DNA of 60,852 nt. Source: Streptomyces rhizoryzae (GTDB lineage Bacteria > Actinomycetota > Actinomycetes > Streptomycetales > Streptomycetaceae). Numbering within the stretch: the stretch's first letter is position 1; every line of letters begins with the position of its first letter. Below the pieces are notes generated by a model that was not told the DNA's origin, did no database searches, and saw only the letters and a list, made by a program, of their open reading frames with translations. Shown here piece by piece: positions 26,398 to 34,555 of the stretch. The DNA is taken from contig NZ_JALMUV010000049.1 of assembly GCF_023155275.1 (NCBI RefSeq), forward strand, positions 1 to 60,852, in the 5' to 3' direction. The translations under genes were made by a program, and so were the position numbers.

Positions 26398-28311
26398 GTG
26401 GCAGGCAGGATCAACGATGACGATGTGAAGGCGGTACGGGACGCGGTCCCGATCGACGCCGTCGTGTCCGAGTACCTCCAGCTCCGCAACGCCGGCGGCG
26501 GCAACCTCAAGGGCCTGTGCCCCTTCCACGACGAGAAGTCCCCGTCCTTCCACGTCAGCCCCGCCAAGGGGCTCTACCACTGCTTCGGCTGCCAGGAGGG
26601 CGGGGACACCGTCGACTTCGTCATGAAGATCGACCACCTCTCCTTCGCCGAGACCATCGAGCGCCTCGCCGCCCAGGCCGGCATCACCCTCCGCTACGAG
26701 GAGGGCGGCTACACCCCCGGCCGCCAGCAGGGCGAACGGACCCGCCTGGTGGAGGCCCACAAGGCCGCCGCCCAGTACTACACCGAGCAGCTGGACAGCC
26801 CCGAGGCCGAGATCGCCCGGCGGTTCCTCGCCGACCGCGGCTTCGGCCAGGACGCCGCCCAGCACTTCGGCCTCGGCTACAGCCCGGCCGGCTGGGACCA
26901 CCTCACCCGCTTCCTGCGCGGCCGCGGCTTCAGCGACAAGGAACTGGTCCTCTCCGGCCTCTCCCAGGAAGGCCGCCGCGGCCCCATCGACCGCTTCCGC
27001 GGCCGCCTGATGTGGCCGATCCGCGATATCGCCGGCGAGGTCGTCGGCTTCGGCGCCCGCAAGCTCCGCGACGACGACAACGGCCCCAAGTACCTCAACA
27101 CCCCCGAGACCCCCATCTACCGCAAGTCCCACGTCCTCTACGGCATCGACCTCGCCAAGAAGGAGATCGCCAGGACCAGCCGCGCGGTGGTCGTCGAGGG
27201 CTACACCGACGTCATGGCCTGCCACCTCGCCGGCGTCACCACCGCCATCGCCACCTGCGGCACCGCCTTCGGCGAGGGCCACATCAAGATCCTCCGCCGG
27301 CTGCTGATGGACAACTCCGGCGCCGAGGTGGTCTTCACCTTCGACGGCGACGCCGCCGGCCAGAAGGCCGCCCTGCGCGCCTTCGAGGACGACCAGAAGT
27401 TCGCCGCGGAGACCTCCATCGCCATCACCCCCGGCGGCATGGACCCCTGCGACCTGCGGCTCGCCCAGGGCGACCAGGCCGTCGCCGACCTCGTCGAGTC
27501 CCGCACCCCGCTCTTCGAGTTCGCGCTCCGCCAGGTCGTCTCCCGCCACAACCTCGACACCCCCGTCGGCCGCGCCGCCGCCCTCGACGAGGCCGCCCCC
27601 ATCGTCGCCCGCATCAAGAACAGCGCCATCCAGCACGAATCCGCCGTCCAGCTCGCCGGCATGCTCGGCATCCTGGACACCCAGTTCGTCGTCCGCCGGG
27701 TCGCCCAGCTCGCCCGCTGGGCCCGCGAGCGCGGCCGCGACGGCGCCGGCCCCGGCCAGGGCCGCCCCCAGCGCCGCGACGCGCCCCCCGCCGCCGAGCC
27801 GCCCCGCCCCGCCCCCGGCGGCCCCGCCCTGAATCTCCGCAGCCCCGCCCACCGCGTCGAACGGGAACTCCTCAAACTCGCCCTCCAGCGCCCCGACCTG
27901 GTCTCCCCGGCCTTCGACGCCTACGGGACCGACGAGTTCACCGCGCCCCCGTACGCCGTCGTCCGGCAGTGCATCGAGGAGGCCGGCGGCGCCACCGCCG
28001 GCGCCGCCGACGACGGCTACCTCGCCCGGGTGCGCGACGCCGCCCCCGACGACACCGTCCGCGCCATGGTCACCGAGCTGGCCGTGGAGCCGCTGCACAC
28101 CCGCCGGGACCCCGACGAGGCGTACGCCGGCGTCCAGTTGGTCGCCGTCCGCCTGGCCGCCGTCAACCAGCGCATCACCGAGATCCGCGGCTCCCTTCAG
28201 CGCCTGGGCCCGCGCGCCGACCCCCAGCAGCTCACCGCGGTCCAGAACGAACTCTGGGTCCTCCAGCAGTACGGCCAGTCCCTCCGCGAACGCGGCGCCG
28301 CCGCGCTGTAA
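26398..28311 (+). CDS. dnaG: DNA primase
   Basis: A 637-aa bacterial replicative primase synthesising RNA primers at the fork. The N-terminal zinc finger ligands are C41, H44, C62 and C65; a TOPRIM core follows (EGYTDVMACHLAGV, with VFTFDGDAAGQKAALRAF carrying the acidic metal site); then a Pro-rich linker and a C-terminal DnaB-interaction domain. Start GTG 26398. All expected elements are present and the length is typical. It lies upstream of an hrdA-type sigma gene in the same direction, as in other Streptomyces chromosomes. Confidence 0.95.
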   Translation: MAGRINDDDVKAVRDAVPIDAVVSEYLQLRNAGGGNLKGLCPFHDEKSPSFHVSPAKGLYHCFGCQEGGDTVDFVMKIDHLSFAETIERLAAQAGITLRYEEGGYTPGRQQGERTRLVEAHKAAAQYYTEQLDSPEAEIARRFLADRGFGQDAAQHFGLGYSPAGWDHLTRFLRGRGFSDKELVLSGLSQEGRRGPIDRFRGRLMWPIRDIAGEVVGFGARKLRDDDNGPKYLNTPETPIYRKSHVLYGIDLAKKEIARTSRAVVVEGYTDVMACHLAGVTTAIATCGTAFGEGHIKILRRLLMDNSGAEVVFTFDGDAAGQKAALRAFEDDQKFAAETSIAITPGGMDPCDLRLAQGDQAVADLVESRTPLFEFALRQVVSRHNLDTPVGRAAALDEAAPIVARIKNSAIQHESAVQLAGMLGILDTQFVVRRVAQLARWARERGRDGAGPGQGRPQRRDAPPAAEPPRPAPGGPALNLRSPAHRVERELLKLALQRPDLVSPAFDAYGTDEFTAPPYAVVRQCIEEAGGATAGAADDGYLARVRDAAPDDTVRAMVTELAVEPLHTRRDPDEAYAGVQLVAVRLAAVNQRITEIRGSLQRLGPRADPQQLTAVQNELWVLQQYGQSLRERGAAAL

Positions 28312-28617
28312 CGACCCCGCCGCCGCCCCGCCCGCCCCAGGAACCCCACCGCCCTCCGGTAGCACCTCCGGGTAGCCGTCCGGTCACGGACCGGACTCAG
28401 AAAGTGCTCGCACGCCCCTCGTGGCAGGCGCGTGTCGTACTCCACACTGAGGAAGTGCCGTAAGGCCCCGGAGCGCGGCACCCCCGGCCGCGCGCGCCGC
28501 CGTACGCGCCCGCGCCCCCGGGCAGCCGCCCGTGCCCGCGGTGCGGACCCGGCGACTCGGCCGCGTCCGCACCGGTCCTCGTGCCGCCCCAGCCGCGATC
28601 ACCTGGAGGTCGCCCCC
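28312..28617. other. intergenic region upstream of hrdA-like gene
   Basis: There is no convincing gene. The open frame of the sigma gene extends upstream to 28432, but that part encodes an Arg/Pro-rich, atypical sequence, and GGAGG at 28605-28609 positions translation at GTG 28618. The stretch between 28385 and 28460 has lower GC and probably contains the promoter; I could not assign -35 and -10 boxes confidently. Confidence 0.4.
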
Positions 28618-29874
28618 GTGCAGACCCGGACCCTCTCCGCCGCGCCGGCCGGCGGCGCCCCGGCCGCGCCCCCCGATACCGGCCTGCCGGCCGTCCCGGT
28701 CGCGGTGCCGCAGCAGGCCGAACCGCCCGCCGCCGAATCCCTCACCGCGGAGAACCCCCCGGAGCCCCCCGAACCCCCCGGCCCCCCGCGGCCCGGCCCC
28801 GGCACCGCCCGGCACACCCCGCAGGACCCCGCCGCAGCCCCCTCCGCGGACCCCGCCACCGACGGCGAACCGGCCGGCGAAACCACCGAAGAGCCCGCCG
28901 AGGATCCTGCCCAGGACCCCGCCGAGGAGCCCGCCGACACCGCTCCCCGCGCCGACACCGGCGGCCCCTCCTCCGACCTCTTCCGCCAGTACCTCCGCGA
29001 GATCGGCCGGATCCCGCTGCTCACCGCCGCCGAGGAGGTCGATCTCGCCCGCCGCGTCGAGGCCGGCCTGTTCGCCGAGGAGAAACTCACCCGCACCCCC
29101 GACCTGGACTCCCAACTCGCCCACGACCTCGACCGGCTGGTCGTCCTGGGCCGGATCGCCAAGCGCCGCCTGATCGAGTCCAACCTCCGCCTGGTGGTCT
29201 CCGTCGCCAAGCGCTACATCGGCCGCGGCCTGACCATGCTCGATCTCGTCCAGGAGGGCAACCTCGGCCTGATCCGCGCCGTCGAGAAGTTCGACTACGC
29301 CCGCGGCTACAAGTTCTCCACCTACGCGACCTGGTGGATCCGCCAGGCGATGTCCCGCGCCCTGGCCGACCAGGCCCGCACCATCCGCGTCCCGGTCCAC
29401 GTCGTCGAACTCATCAACCGCGTGGTCCGGGTCCAGCGCCGGCTGCTCCAGGAACGCGGCAGCGAACCCACCGCCGAGGAGGTCGCCGCCCACCTCGGCC
29501 TCACCCCCGAGCGCGTCATCGAGGTCCTCCGCCTGGCCCAGGAACCGGTCTCCCTGCACGCCCCCGTCGGCGAGGAGGACGAGGTCGCCCTCGGCGACCT
29601 CATCGAGGACGGCGACGCCGCCTCACCCGTCGAATCCGCCGCGTTCCTGCTGCTTCGCGAACACCTCGACGCCGTCCTGTCCACCCTCGGCGAACGCGAA
29701 CGCAAGGTCGTCCAGCTCCGCTACGGCCTCGCCGACGGCCGTCCCCGCACCCTGGAGGAGATCGGCCGGATCTTCGGCGTCACCCGCGAACGCATCCGCC
29801 AGATCGAGTCCAAGACCCTCGGCAAGCTCCGCGACCACGCCTTCGCCGACCAGCTGCGCGGCTACCTCGACTGA
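28618..29874 (+). CDS. hrdA: RNA polymerase principal-type sigma factor, HrdA-like
   Basis: A 418-aa group 1/2 sigma-70 protein. About 120 N-terminal residues are Pro/Glu-rich low-complexity sequence. Then come region 1.2 (DLFRQYLREIGRIPLLTAAE), region 2 (NLRLVVSVAKRYIGRGLTM, with FSTYATWWIRQA in 2.4), region 3, and region 4 ending in the helix-turn-helix RTLEEIGRIFGVTRERIRQIE. GTG 28618 has GGAGG 8 bp upstream. The location next to dnaG points to HrdA rather than the essential HrdB, which is longer. It is likely an alternative, non-essential vegetative sigma; the assignment rests on gene order and size. Confidence 0.8.
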   Translation: MQTRTLSAAPAGGAPAAPPDTGLPAVPVAVPQQAEPPAAESLTAENPPEPPEPPGPPRPGPGTARHTPQDPAAAPSADPATDGEPAGETTEEPAEDPAQDPAEEPADTAPRADTGGPSSDLFRQYLREIGRIPLLTAAEEVDLARRVEAGLFAEEKLTRTPDLDSQLAHDLDRLVVLGRIAKRRLIESNLRLVVSVAKRYIGRGLTMLDLVQEGNLGLIRAVEKFDYARGYKFSTYATWWIRQAMSRALADQARTIRVPVHVVELINRVVRVQRRLLQERGSEPTAEEVAAHLGLTPERVIEVLRLAQEPVSLHAPVGEEDEVALGDLIEDGDAASPVESAAFLLLREHLDAVLSTLGERERKVVQLRYGLADGRPRTLEEIGRIFGVTRERIRQIESKTLGKLRDHAFADQLRGYLD

Positions 29875-29891
29875 CCGCCGGCGGGCCGGGC

Positions 29892-31352
29892 TCAGCCCTC
29901 CCGCTGGAACGCCCCCGGGTGCGCCTCGTCCCGCACCGCCGCGTACTGCTGGCGCACCGCCTGCCACACCGGCAGCTCGTCACCCGCCTCGAAGACCTGG
30001 CTCGCCGCCGCCGGCCAGCGCGGCGGCTCCGGGTAGCCCGTACCGCCGTCCCCGCCGGCCGCCGTCCCGTGCGCCACCTGCCAGGCCCACGCCGCCTGCC
30101 GGGCCGCGCCCAGCGCCGCGTACTCGGCCGGCTGCGGCACCACCACCTGCGCCCCGAACAGTCCCGGCGCGGCCGCCTGCACCGCACCCAGCTCCGCCGC
30201 CGCACCCAGCAGGAACACCCGGTGCACCGCCACGCCCCGGCCGCGCAGCACGTCCAGCGCGTCCGCCAGCCCGCACAGCATGCCCTCCACGGCCGCCCGC
30301 GCCAGGTGCTCCGGCTTCATGCTGTCCCGCCGCATCCCGTGCAACGACCCGGCGGTGTGCGGCAGGTACGGCGTCCGCTCGCCCTCCAGGTACGGCAGCA
30401 TCACCATCCCGTAGGCGCCCGGCGACGACGCCAGCGCCAGCTCCGAGAGCCCCGCCAGGTCCGTGCCCAGCATCTCCGCGGTCCCGCGCAGCACCCGCAC
30501 CGCGTTGGTGGTGTGCACCACCGGCAGATGCCGCCCGGTCGCGTCCGCGAACGAGGTGATCGTCCCGCTCGGGTCCGCCAGCGCCTCCTCGTGGATCGCG
30601 AACACCGACCCCGAGGCGCCCAGCGACACCACCGCGTCGCCCACCCCGACCCCCAGCCCGAAGGCGGCGGCCATGGTCTCCCCGGTCCCGGCGGAGATCA
30701 GCAGCCCCTCCGGCGTGAACCCCGCGGTGCCCGACGGCCCCAGCACCTCCGGCAGCCGCACCTGGTGCCCCAGCGCCAGCTCCACCAGCTCCGGCCGGTA
30801 CGTCCCGGAGGCCGCCGACCAGTAACCGGTCGCCGACGCGCCGCCGCGGTCCGTGGTCCGCCGCGCCGGCCGCCCCAGCAGCTGCCAGGCCAGCCAGTCG
30901 TGCGGCTGCATCACCTCGGCGACCCGCGCCGCGTTCGCCGGCTCGGTACGCGCCAGCCACCGCAGCTTGGTCACCGGGTGCTTCGCCTGCGGCACCGCCC
31001 CGACCGCCTCGGCCCAGGCCGCCCGCCCGCCCAGCGCGTCCACCAGGTCCGCCGCCGCGCTCTGCGCCCGCTTGTCGTTGCCGACCAGCGCCGGCCGCAC
31101 CGGATTGCCGTCGGCGTCCAGTGCGACCAGCCCGTGCTGCTGCGCGGAGACCCCGATCGCCTGGACGCCCTCCAGCAGGCCGTTGCCCGCGGCCTCCCCC
31201 AGCGACATCAGCCACGCCTGCGGATCGACCTCGGGCCCCTTCTCGACGGGGTGCGGCGCGTACCCCTGCCTGATCACGGCACCCGTGTCCGCATCGCACA
31301 CCACGATCCGCGTGCTGACCGACGAACTGTCCAACCCGGCGACTATCCCCAT
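29892..31352 (-). CDS. xylB: xylulokinase
   Basis: A 486-aa FGGY-family carbohydrate kinase phosphorylating D-xylulose with ATP. The N-terminal phosphate-binding segment is AGLDSSSVSTRIVV, followed by IGVSAQQHGLVALD, the MQPHDWLAWQLLG block, the PYLEGERTPYLP block and a C-terminal ATP-binding portion. The usual loop DTSTQS-K reads DSSSVSTR here, a conservative change. It faces the hrdA-like gene convergently with a 17-bp gap. No xylose isomerase or transporter is adjacent. Confidence 0.85.
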   Translation of the reverse strand: MGIVAGLDSSSVSTRIVVCDADTGAVIRQGYAPHPVEKGPEVDPQAWLMSLGEAAGNGLLEGVQAIGVSAQQHGLVALDADGNPVRPALVGNDKRAQSAAADLVDALGGRAAWAEAVGAVPQAKHPVTKLRWLARTEPANAARVAEVMQPHDWLAWQLLGRPARRTTDRGGASATGYWSAASGTYRPELVELALGHQVRLPEVLGPSGTAGFTPEGLLISAGTGETMAAAFGLGVGVGDAVVSLGASGSVFAIHEEALADPSGTITSFADATGRHLPVVHTTNAVRVLRGTAEMLGTDLAGLSELALASSPGAYGMVMLPYLEGERTPYLPHTAGSLHGMRRDSMKPEHLARAAVEGMLCGLADALDVLRGRGVAVHRVFLLGAAAELGAVQAAAPGLFGAQVVVPQPAEYAALGAARQAAWAWQVAHGTAAGGDGGTGYPEPPRWPAAASQVFEAGDELPVWQAVRQQYAAVRDEAHPGAFQREG

Positions 31353-31430
31353 GGCCCCAGATGATGCCGCATGGGACCCCCGGGGAAAGAGTCAGGGTTT
31401 GCCCGCCGCCCGCCCGCGCGCCCCGTGCGC

Positions 31431-31730
31431 CTACGTGTTGCTGGTGCCCCAGTCGTCCTCGTCGTTCGCCCGCTGCTCCCGCAGCGACCGGACCCGCTCC
31501 GCGACCGGCCCCGGCAGCCGGTCCCCGACCTTGTCGGAGACCACCGCGAACGCCTTCGACGCGGCCTGCCGCCCGCCCAGCGCGGCCGACTCCGCGGTGT
31601 TGCGGACCGCGGGGTTCTGCGCGATCCGCCGGGCGCTCTTCCGGAGCTGCTCGTACCGCTCCCGCCCGGCCCGGGTGCCGAGCACATATCCCACCGCGAG
31701 TCCTGCGATGAACGTGAGCCGGTAGCGCAT
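31431..31730 (-). CDS. YtxH-like small membrane-anchored protein
   Basis: A 99-aa protein with one N-terminal hydrophobic segment (about 5-20, LTFIAGLAVGYVLGTRAGRERYEQL) followed by a charged helical tail. The GYVLGTRAGRERYEQ block is a strongly conserved actinobacterial signature of YtxH-type proteins of unknown, possibly stress-related function. ATG 31730 has AAGGTGGAGC just upstream. Confidence 0.8.
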   Translation of the reverse strand: MRYRLTFIAGLAVGYVLGTRAGRERYEQLRKSARRIAQNPAVRNTAESAALGGRQAASKAFAVVSDKVGDRLPGPVAERVRSLREQRANDEDDWGTSNT

Positions 31731-31945
31731 CGCTCCACCTTTCCTTGCCGCTCGATCCCGTCCCGGTACCGGCCGGCACCGGACGCCGGGCAGGCACCTG
31801 CCCACCGGCACCGGATCCACCCGCGGCGACCTGGTGGCGATACCGATTGGCGGAGCACCCCCCTGCTTGCGCTAATGTATGTGTCGCAGCGAGCGCACGC
31901 CGTCCGGAGCCCCGGACAACGATGCATTCGAGGCAAGCAGAGCAG

Positions 31946-32018
31946 TCCCCTGTAGCTCAATTGGCAGAGCAGCCGGCTGTTAACCGGCAGGTTACTGGTT
32001 CGAGTCCAGTCGGGGGAG
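31946..32018 (+). tRNA. tRNA-Asn (anticodon GUU)
   Basis: This 73-nt cloverleaf has acceptor stem TCCCCTG pairing with CGGGGGA, the D-arm GCTC/GAGC, an anticodon loop CTGTTAA with anticodon GTT, T-loop TTCGAGT and discriminator G. No CCA is encoded. A low-GC promoter-like segment (TAATGT around 31873-31878) lies upstream. It is the first of two near-identical tandem tRNA-Asn genes. Confidence 0.95.
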
Positions 32019-32023
32019 CTCAA

Positions 32024-32096
32024 TCCCCTGTAGCTCAATTGGCAGAGCATTCGGCTGTTAACCGGAGGGTTACTGGTTCGAGTCCAGTCGGGGGAG
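32024..32096 (+). tRNA. tRNA-Asn (anticodon GUU), second copy
   Basis: It is identical in length and arms to the first copy 5 bp upstream, differing only around the anticodon stem (TTCGG/CCGGA, including a G-T pair, in place of GCCGG/CCGGC). The anticodon is GTT. The two are probably one transcript ending at the hairpin at 32109. Confidence 0.95.
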
Positions 32097-32108
32097 CAGA
32101 AGGAACGA

Positions 32109-32135
32109 GGACCCCGGAAGGGGTCCTTTTTCTTG
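32109..32135 (+). terminator. rho-independent terminator of tRNA-Asn pair
   Basis: A perfect 7-bp stem GGACCCC/GGGGTCC with a GGAA tetraloop is followed by a T-rich tract (TTTTTCTT), a textbook intrinsic terminator 12 bp after the second tRNA-Asn. Confidence 0.9.
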
Positions 32136-32275
32136 TGCCCGGGAACCGCATACCGGGTGATCGAAGTCCTCTTGGGCGTGCAAGGTCGCCCGACGGCAGC
32201 CCGCACGGGCAGCAGATCGTATGAGCGGCTATGCTGCGGCAGACGGCGCGCACAAATGTGCGCGACGCGCCGTGA

Positions 32276-32349
32276 GGGGCGGTAGCTCAGCCGGTTAGAG
32301 CAGCGGACTCATAATCCGTCGGCCGTGGGTTCGAGTCCCACCCGCCCCA
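32276..32349 (+). tRNA. tRNA with CAU anticodon (Ile2 or elongator Met), element attachment site
   Basis: This 74-nt cloverleaf has acceptor GGGGCGG/CCGCCCC, anticodon stem GCGGA/TCCGT with loop CTCATAA (anticodon CAT), T-arm GTGGG/CCCAC and discriminator A. A CAU anticodon means either elongator tRNA-Met or tRNA-Ile2 whose C34 is modified to lysidine; the features distinguishing them cannot be settled by eye. The integrase gene lies 126 bp beyond, pointing toward the tRNA 3' end, so the 3' half is the probable attB/attL core. The gene remains intact. Confidence 0.9.
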
Positions 32350-32352
32350 CTA

Positions 32353-32399
32353 CTCCACGGAAGTGGAGCAACGTTCTGACCAGCTCTCCAGCTGGTCAG
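32353..32399. terminator. two adjacent hairpins at tRNA/element junction
   Basis: Two perfect inverted repeats follow the tRNA. CTCCAC-GGAA-GTGGAG is at 32353-32368, and CTGACCAGCT-CTCC-AGCTGGTCAG at 32376-32399. They could terminate the tRNA transcript, insulate it from the convergent integrase gene, or form part of the attachment region. Confidence 0.6.
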
Positions 32400-32450
32400 G
32401 GCGGCGCACGAGGAGATCTTGGCGACCCGTCCCGATCATGCAATCACGCG

Positions 32451-32471
32451 TGTTGGGACGATGTTGGGACG
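32451..32471. repeat. tandem direct repeat near attL
   Basis: TGTTGGGACG occurs twice, at 32451-32460 and 32462-32471, an 11-bp period just outside the integrase 3' end. Paired direct repeats beside a tRNA att site are typical of arm-type binding sites for tyrosine integrases. The repeat shares its TGTTGG core with operator-like sites at 34143, 40211 (reverse) and 41010. Confidence 0.45.
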
Positions 32472-32475
32472 CAGG

Positions 32476-34059
32476 TCACGCGGCGGGACGAAGTCCCTCG
32501 TCCGGCTCATCGCCCTCGGCGTCCACACCTGCCTCAGGTGCCTCATCCTGCTTCTCCGGCGGCTTCGGCTTGTCTCGCGGGGGAGCGACCTTCTTCGAGC
32601 GGGGTACGACCGCGCTCGTGGATTCCGCCTCGGCGGTCAGCAGCTGCGGCAGGACGCTCGTGTAGGTGTCTGAGGTGATCTGGCGGGAGCTGTGCCCCAG
32701 CCGCTCCTGGACGACCTTGATGTCCGCCTTGCCGAGCAGCGCCAGCGTCGCTGACAGATGCCGGGTGTCGTGCAGGCGGATCGGAGGAAGCCCAGAGAGT
32801 TCGACGAGCCGGTTGAAGCGCCGGCTGATCCAGTCGGGGTGGAGTGGTTCGCCGTTCTCGTGGGTCCAGACCCGATTGCTCTCAACCCACGCCTTCTCCC
32901 CGGACCACTGCTGACGTTCCTGTTCCTGGGTCTCGCGCCACGCGGCCCACAGCGCGCGTGTCAGAGCGTCGAGCGTGACCGTGCGGACGCTGTCCTGCTT
33001 CGGGGCCTCGTCGTACATCCGGTAGGCGATCTCGACGATCTGCGCGGAGATGCGGAACCAGGAGCCGGTCAGGCTGACCTCCGTCCAAGGCAGCGCGCAC
33101 ATCTCGCCGCGCCGGGGGCCCCGGAAGATGAACCCGTGCCACATGCCGCACAGCCTGTCGTCGGCGATGAAGTCCAGGAACTCGCCGGTCTGCTCCGGGG
33201 TCCAGACCATGACGGGGCTGGGCTTCGCGCCGGTGCGCTTCCACTCTGCGACCCGTTCCGGCGTCCAGACAAGTGCCTTGGGCCGCTTGACTGGCGGCAG
33301 CTCGACCATCGCGGCCCAGTTGGTCGTGTACTCCCCGCGCTTGATGCCGCTGCCCAGGAACGAGCTGAGGGTGGCATTGATGCGGTGCATAGTGGCGGCG
33401 CTGGTGACCTTCCGCTTCCCCTTGCTGCCTTCGCGGAGGGCGGCGTTGGCATCGAGGTAGGCGCGGCGCATGGCGCGGCGCTCCTCCTTCTTCCCTGCGG
33501 CGCGGACCCAAGCCGCGTGGGCGGCGTCGCGGGCTTCCTGCAACTCGACTATTCGGGCGCGGTGGATCAGTCGCTCGGCGTTTTCCCGCTCGATCGCGTC
33601 GTACATGGCCTCGACGTGTCGCAGCTTGAGGTCTCGCCGCTTGATGTGCCCGAGGTGCGGTTCGAGGTAGAGCCGGACGTGGTCCTCGTACCCGTGGGAG
33701 GTCGTGCGGGCCAGGCTGCGCTTCCTCTTCAGCCAGGCTTGCAGGTCCTCTCCGACGGTGGCGTTGCTGAGCACGTCCGTGCCTTTGACGGCCTCCCGGT
33801 AGACCTCGGCCGCCTTCTCCTTCGCGTCGTCCTTCGTGCGGAAGCCGCCCCGCCGAGCGCGTCGTCGCGTGTTGTGTTCGCCGGCTTCGAGCTCGAAGTA
33901 GAAGTACCAACTGCCGTGGCCCTTCTTCTCAAGCAAGGGGCAGCTTGCGCCGACGAGCCGCAGCTTGGGGCGGCCGCGGGCGTCAAGTACCGGAGTGCCG
34001 TCTTCTCCGATCACGGGTTCCCGGCAGGCGCATTGCCGGTAGTAGCTGGGGTTGAACAC
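32476..34059 (-). CDS. int: tyrosine site-specific integrase
   Basis: A 527-aa phage-type tyrosine recombinase. It has an N-terminal Cys-rich arm (C10, C12 and C40), an AP2-like/arm-binding stretch (FYFELEAGEHNTRRRARRG), a core-binding SAM-like domain (about 100-250, with a long charged insertion near 165-220), and a catalytic domain with R317 (in GPRRGEM), H430-x2-R433 (LHDTRH), H456 (LGHSS) and nucleophile Y466 (SDTYTSVL). The acidic Pro-rich C-terminal tail is about 50 residues. All catalytic residues are present, so the enzyme looks functional. It reads toward the tRNA(CAU) and presumably recombines its 3' end. Confidence 0.95.
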   Translation of the reverse strand: MFNPSYYRQCACREPVIGEDGTPVLDARGRPKLRLVGASCPLLEKKGHGSWYFYFELEAGEHNTRRRARRGGFRTKDDAKEKAAEVYREAVKGTDVLSNATVGEDLQAWLKRKRSLARTTSHGYEDHVRLYLEPHLGHIKRRDLKLRHVEAMYDAIERENAERLIHRARIVELQEARDAAHAAWVRAAGKKEERRAMRRAYLDANAALREGSKGKRKVTSAATMHRINATLSSFLGSGIKRGEYTTNWAAMVELPPVKRPKALVWTPERVAEWKRTGAKPSPVMVWTPEQTGEFLDFIADDRLCGMWHGFIFRGPRRGEMCALPWTEVSLTGSWFRISAQIVEIAYRMYDEAPKQDSVRTVTLDALTRALWAAWRETQEQERQQWSGEKAWVESNRVWTHENGEPLHPDWISRRFNRLVELSGLPPIRLHDTRHLSATLALLGKADIKVVQERLGHSSRQITSDTYTSVLPQLLTAEAESTSAVVPRSKKVAPPRDKPKPPEKQDEAPEAGVDAEGDEPDEGLRPAA

Positions 34060-34131
34060 GACGATCCCCTCCGTTGCTCCGTTTGTGGATCTTCTGTGTC
34101 GGTCCTTGTCGAACCGATGCCCTATCTTGCC

Positions 34132-34149
34132 CCAACACTCCAGTGTTGG
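34132..34149. promoter_or_regulatory. operator-like inverted repeat between int and xis-like gene
   Basis: CCAACACT (34132-34139) and AGTGTTGG (34142-34149) form perfect 8-bp arms separated by CC, between the divergently read integrase and excisionase-like genes. It is a natural site for a repressor or directionality factor. A half-site with the same core occurs at 40211. Confidence 0.55.
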
Positions 34150-34195
34150 CGTATCCTTAAATCACGTTGGCGCGGGGGAGAACGCGACAACGGAC

Positions 34196-34447
34196 ATGAC
34201 AACGAAGAACGCTTCAGCAGCCACGGACTCCAGGGGCAGCGTGATGACTCTGGAGGAACTGCTCGCGCTGCCGCCGACCGTGAACGTCACGACGGCCGCG
34301 CGGGCGCTGGGGATCGGTGTGCACAAGGCTTACAGCTTGATCAAGACCGGGTCTTTCCCCGTGCAGACCCTGTCGCTGGGGAGCACGGTGAGGGTTCCCA
34401 CGGCTGCGCTTTGGCGACTGCTCGGTGTGACGCCACCAGCGCAGTGA
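34196..34447 (+). CDS. xis: excisionase-like HTH DNA-binding protein
   Basis: An 83-aa small protein with a MerR/Xis-type winged helix (VTTAARALGIGVHKAYSLIKTGSFPVQTLSLGSTVRVPT). This is the usual form of recombination directionality factors next to tyrosine integrases in actinobacterial integrative elements. ATG 34196 was chosen; an in-frame ATG at 34244 would remove only the unstructured start. It is divergent from int, unlike many elements in which xis and int overlap. Function is inferred from fold and place. Confidence 0.7.
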   Translation: MTTKNASAATDSRGSVMTLEELLALPPTVNVTTAARALGIGVHKAYSLIKTGSFPVQTLSLGSTVRVPTAALWRLLGVTPPAQ

Positions 34448-34555
34448 TCACTCCGTAGCCTTGGCGTACCCGACCTCCCAAAGGCCGCAACCTGACATAG
34501 GGCTGTGGCCTAGGATCGGGCGGCTACGCAGTACGAGAGAAGAACGGACAACCGC

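Noticed and set aside
31946..32096. The tandem tRNA-Asn genes as the attachment site, with the second copy being an att duplicate
   Set aside because: Both copies are full length and complete, with a shared terminator before the tRNA(CAU); the integrase is adjacent to the latter instead.
32451..32471. CRISPR-like tandem repeat
   Set aside because: Only two 10-bp units with a 1-bp gap and no spacers or cas genes; better explained as integrase arm sites or a regulator site.
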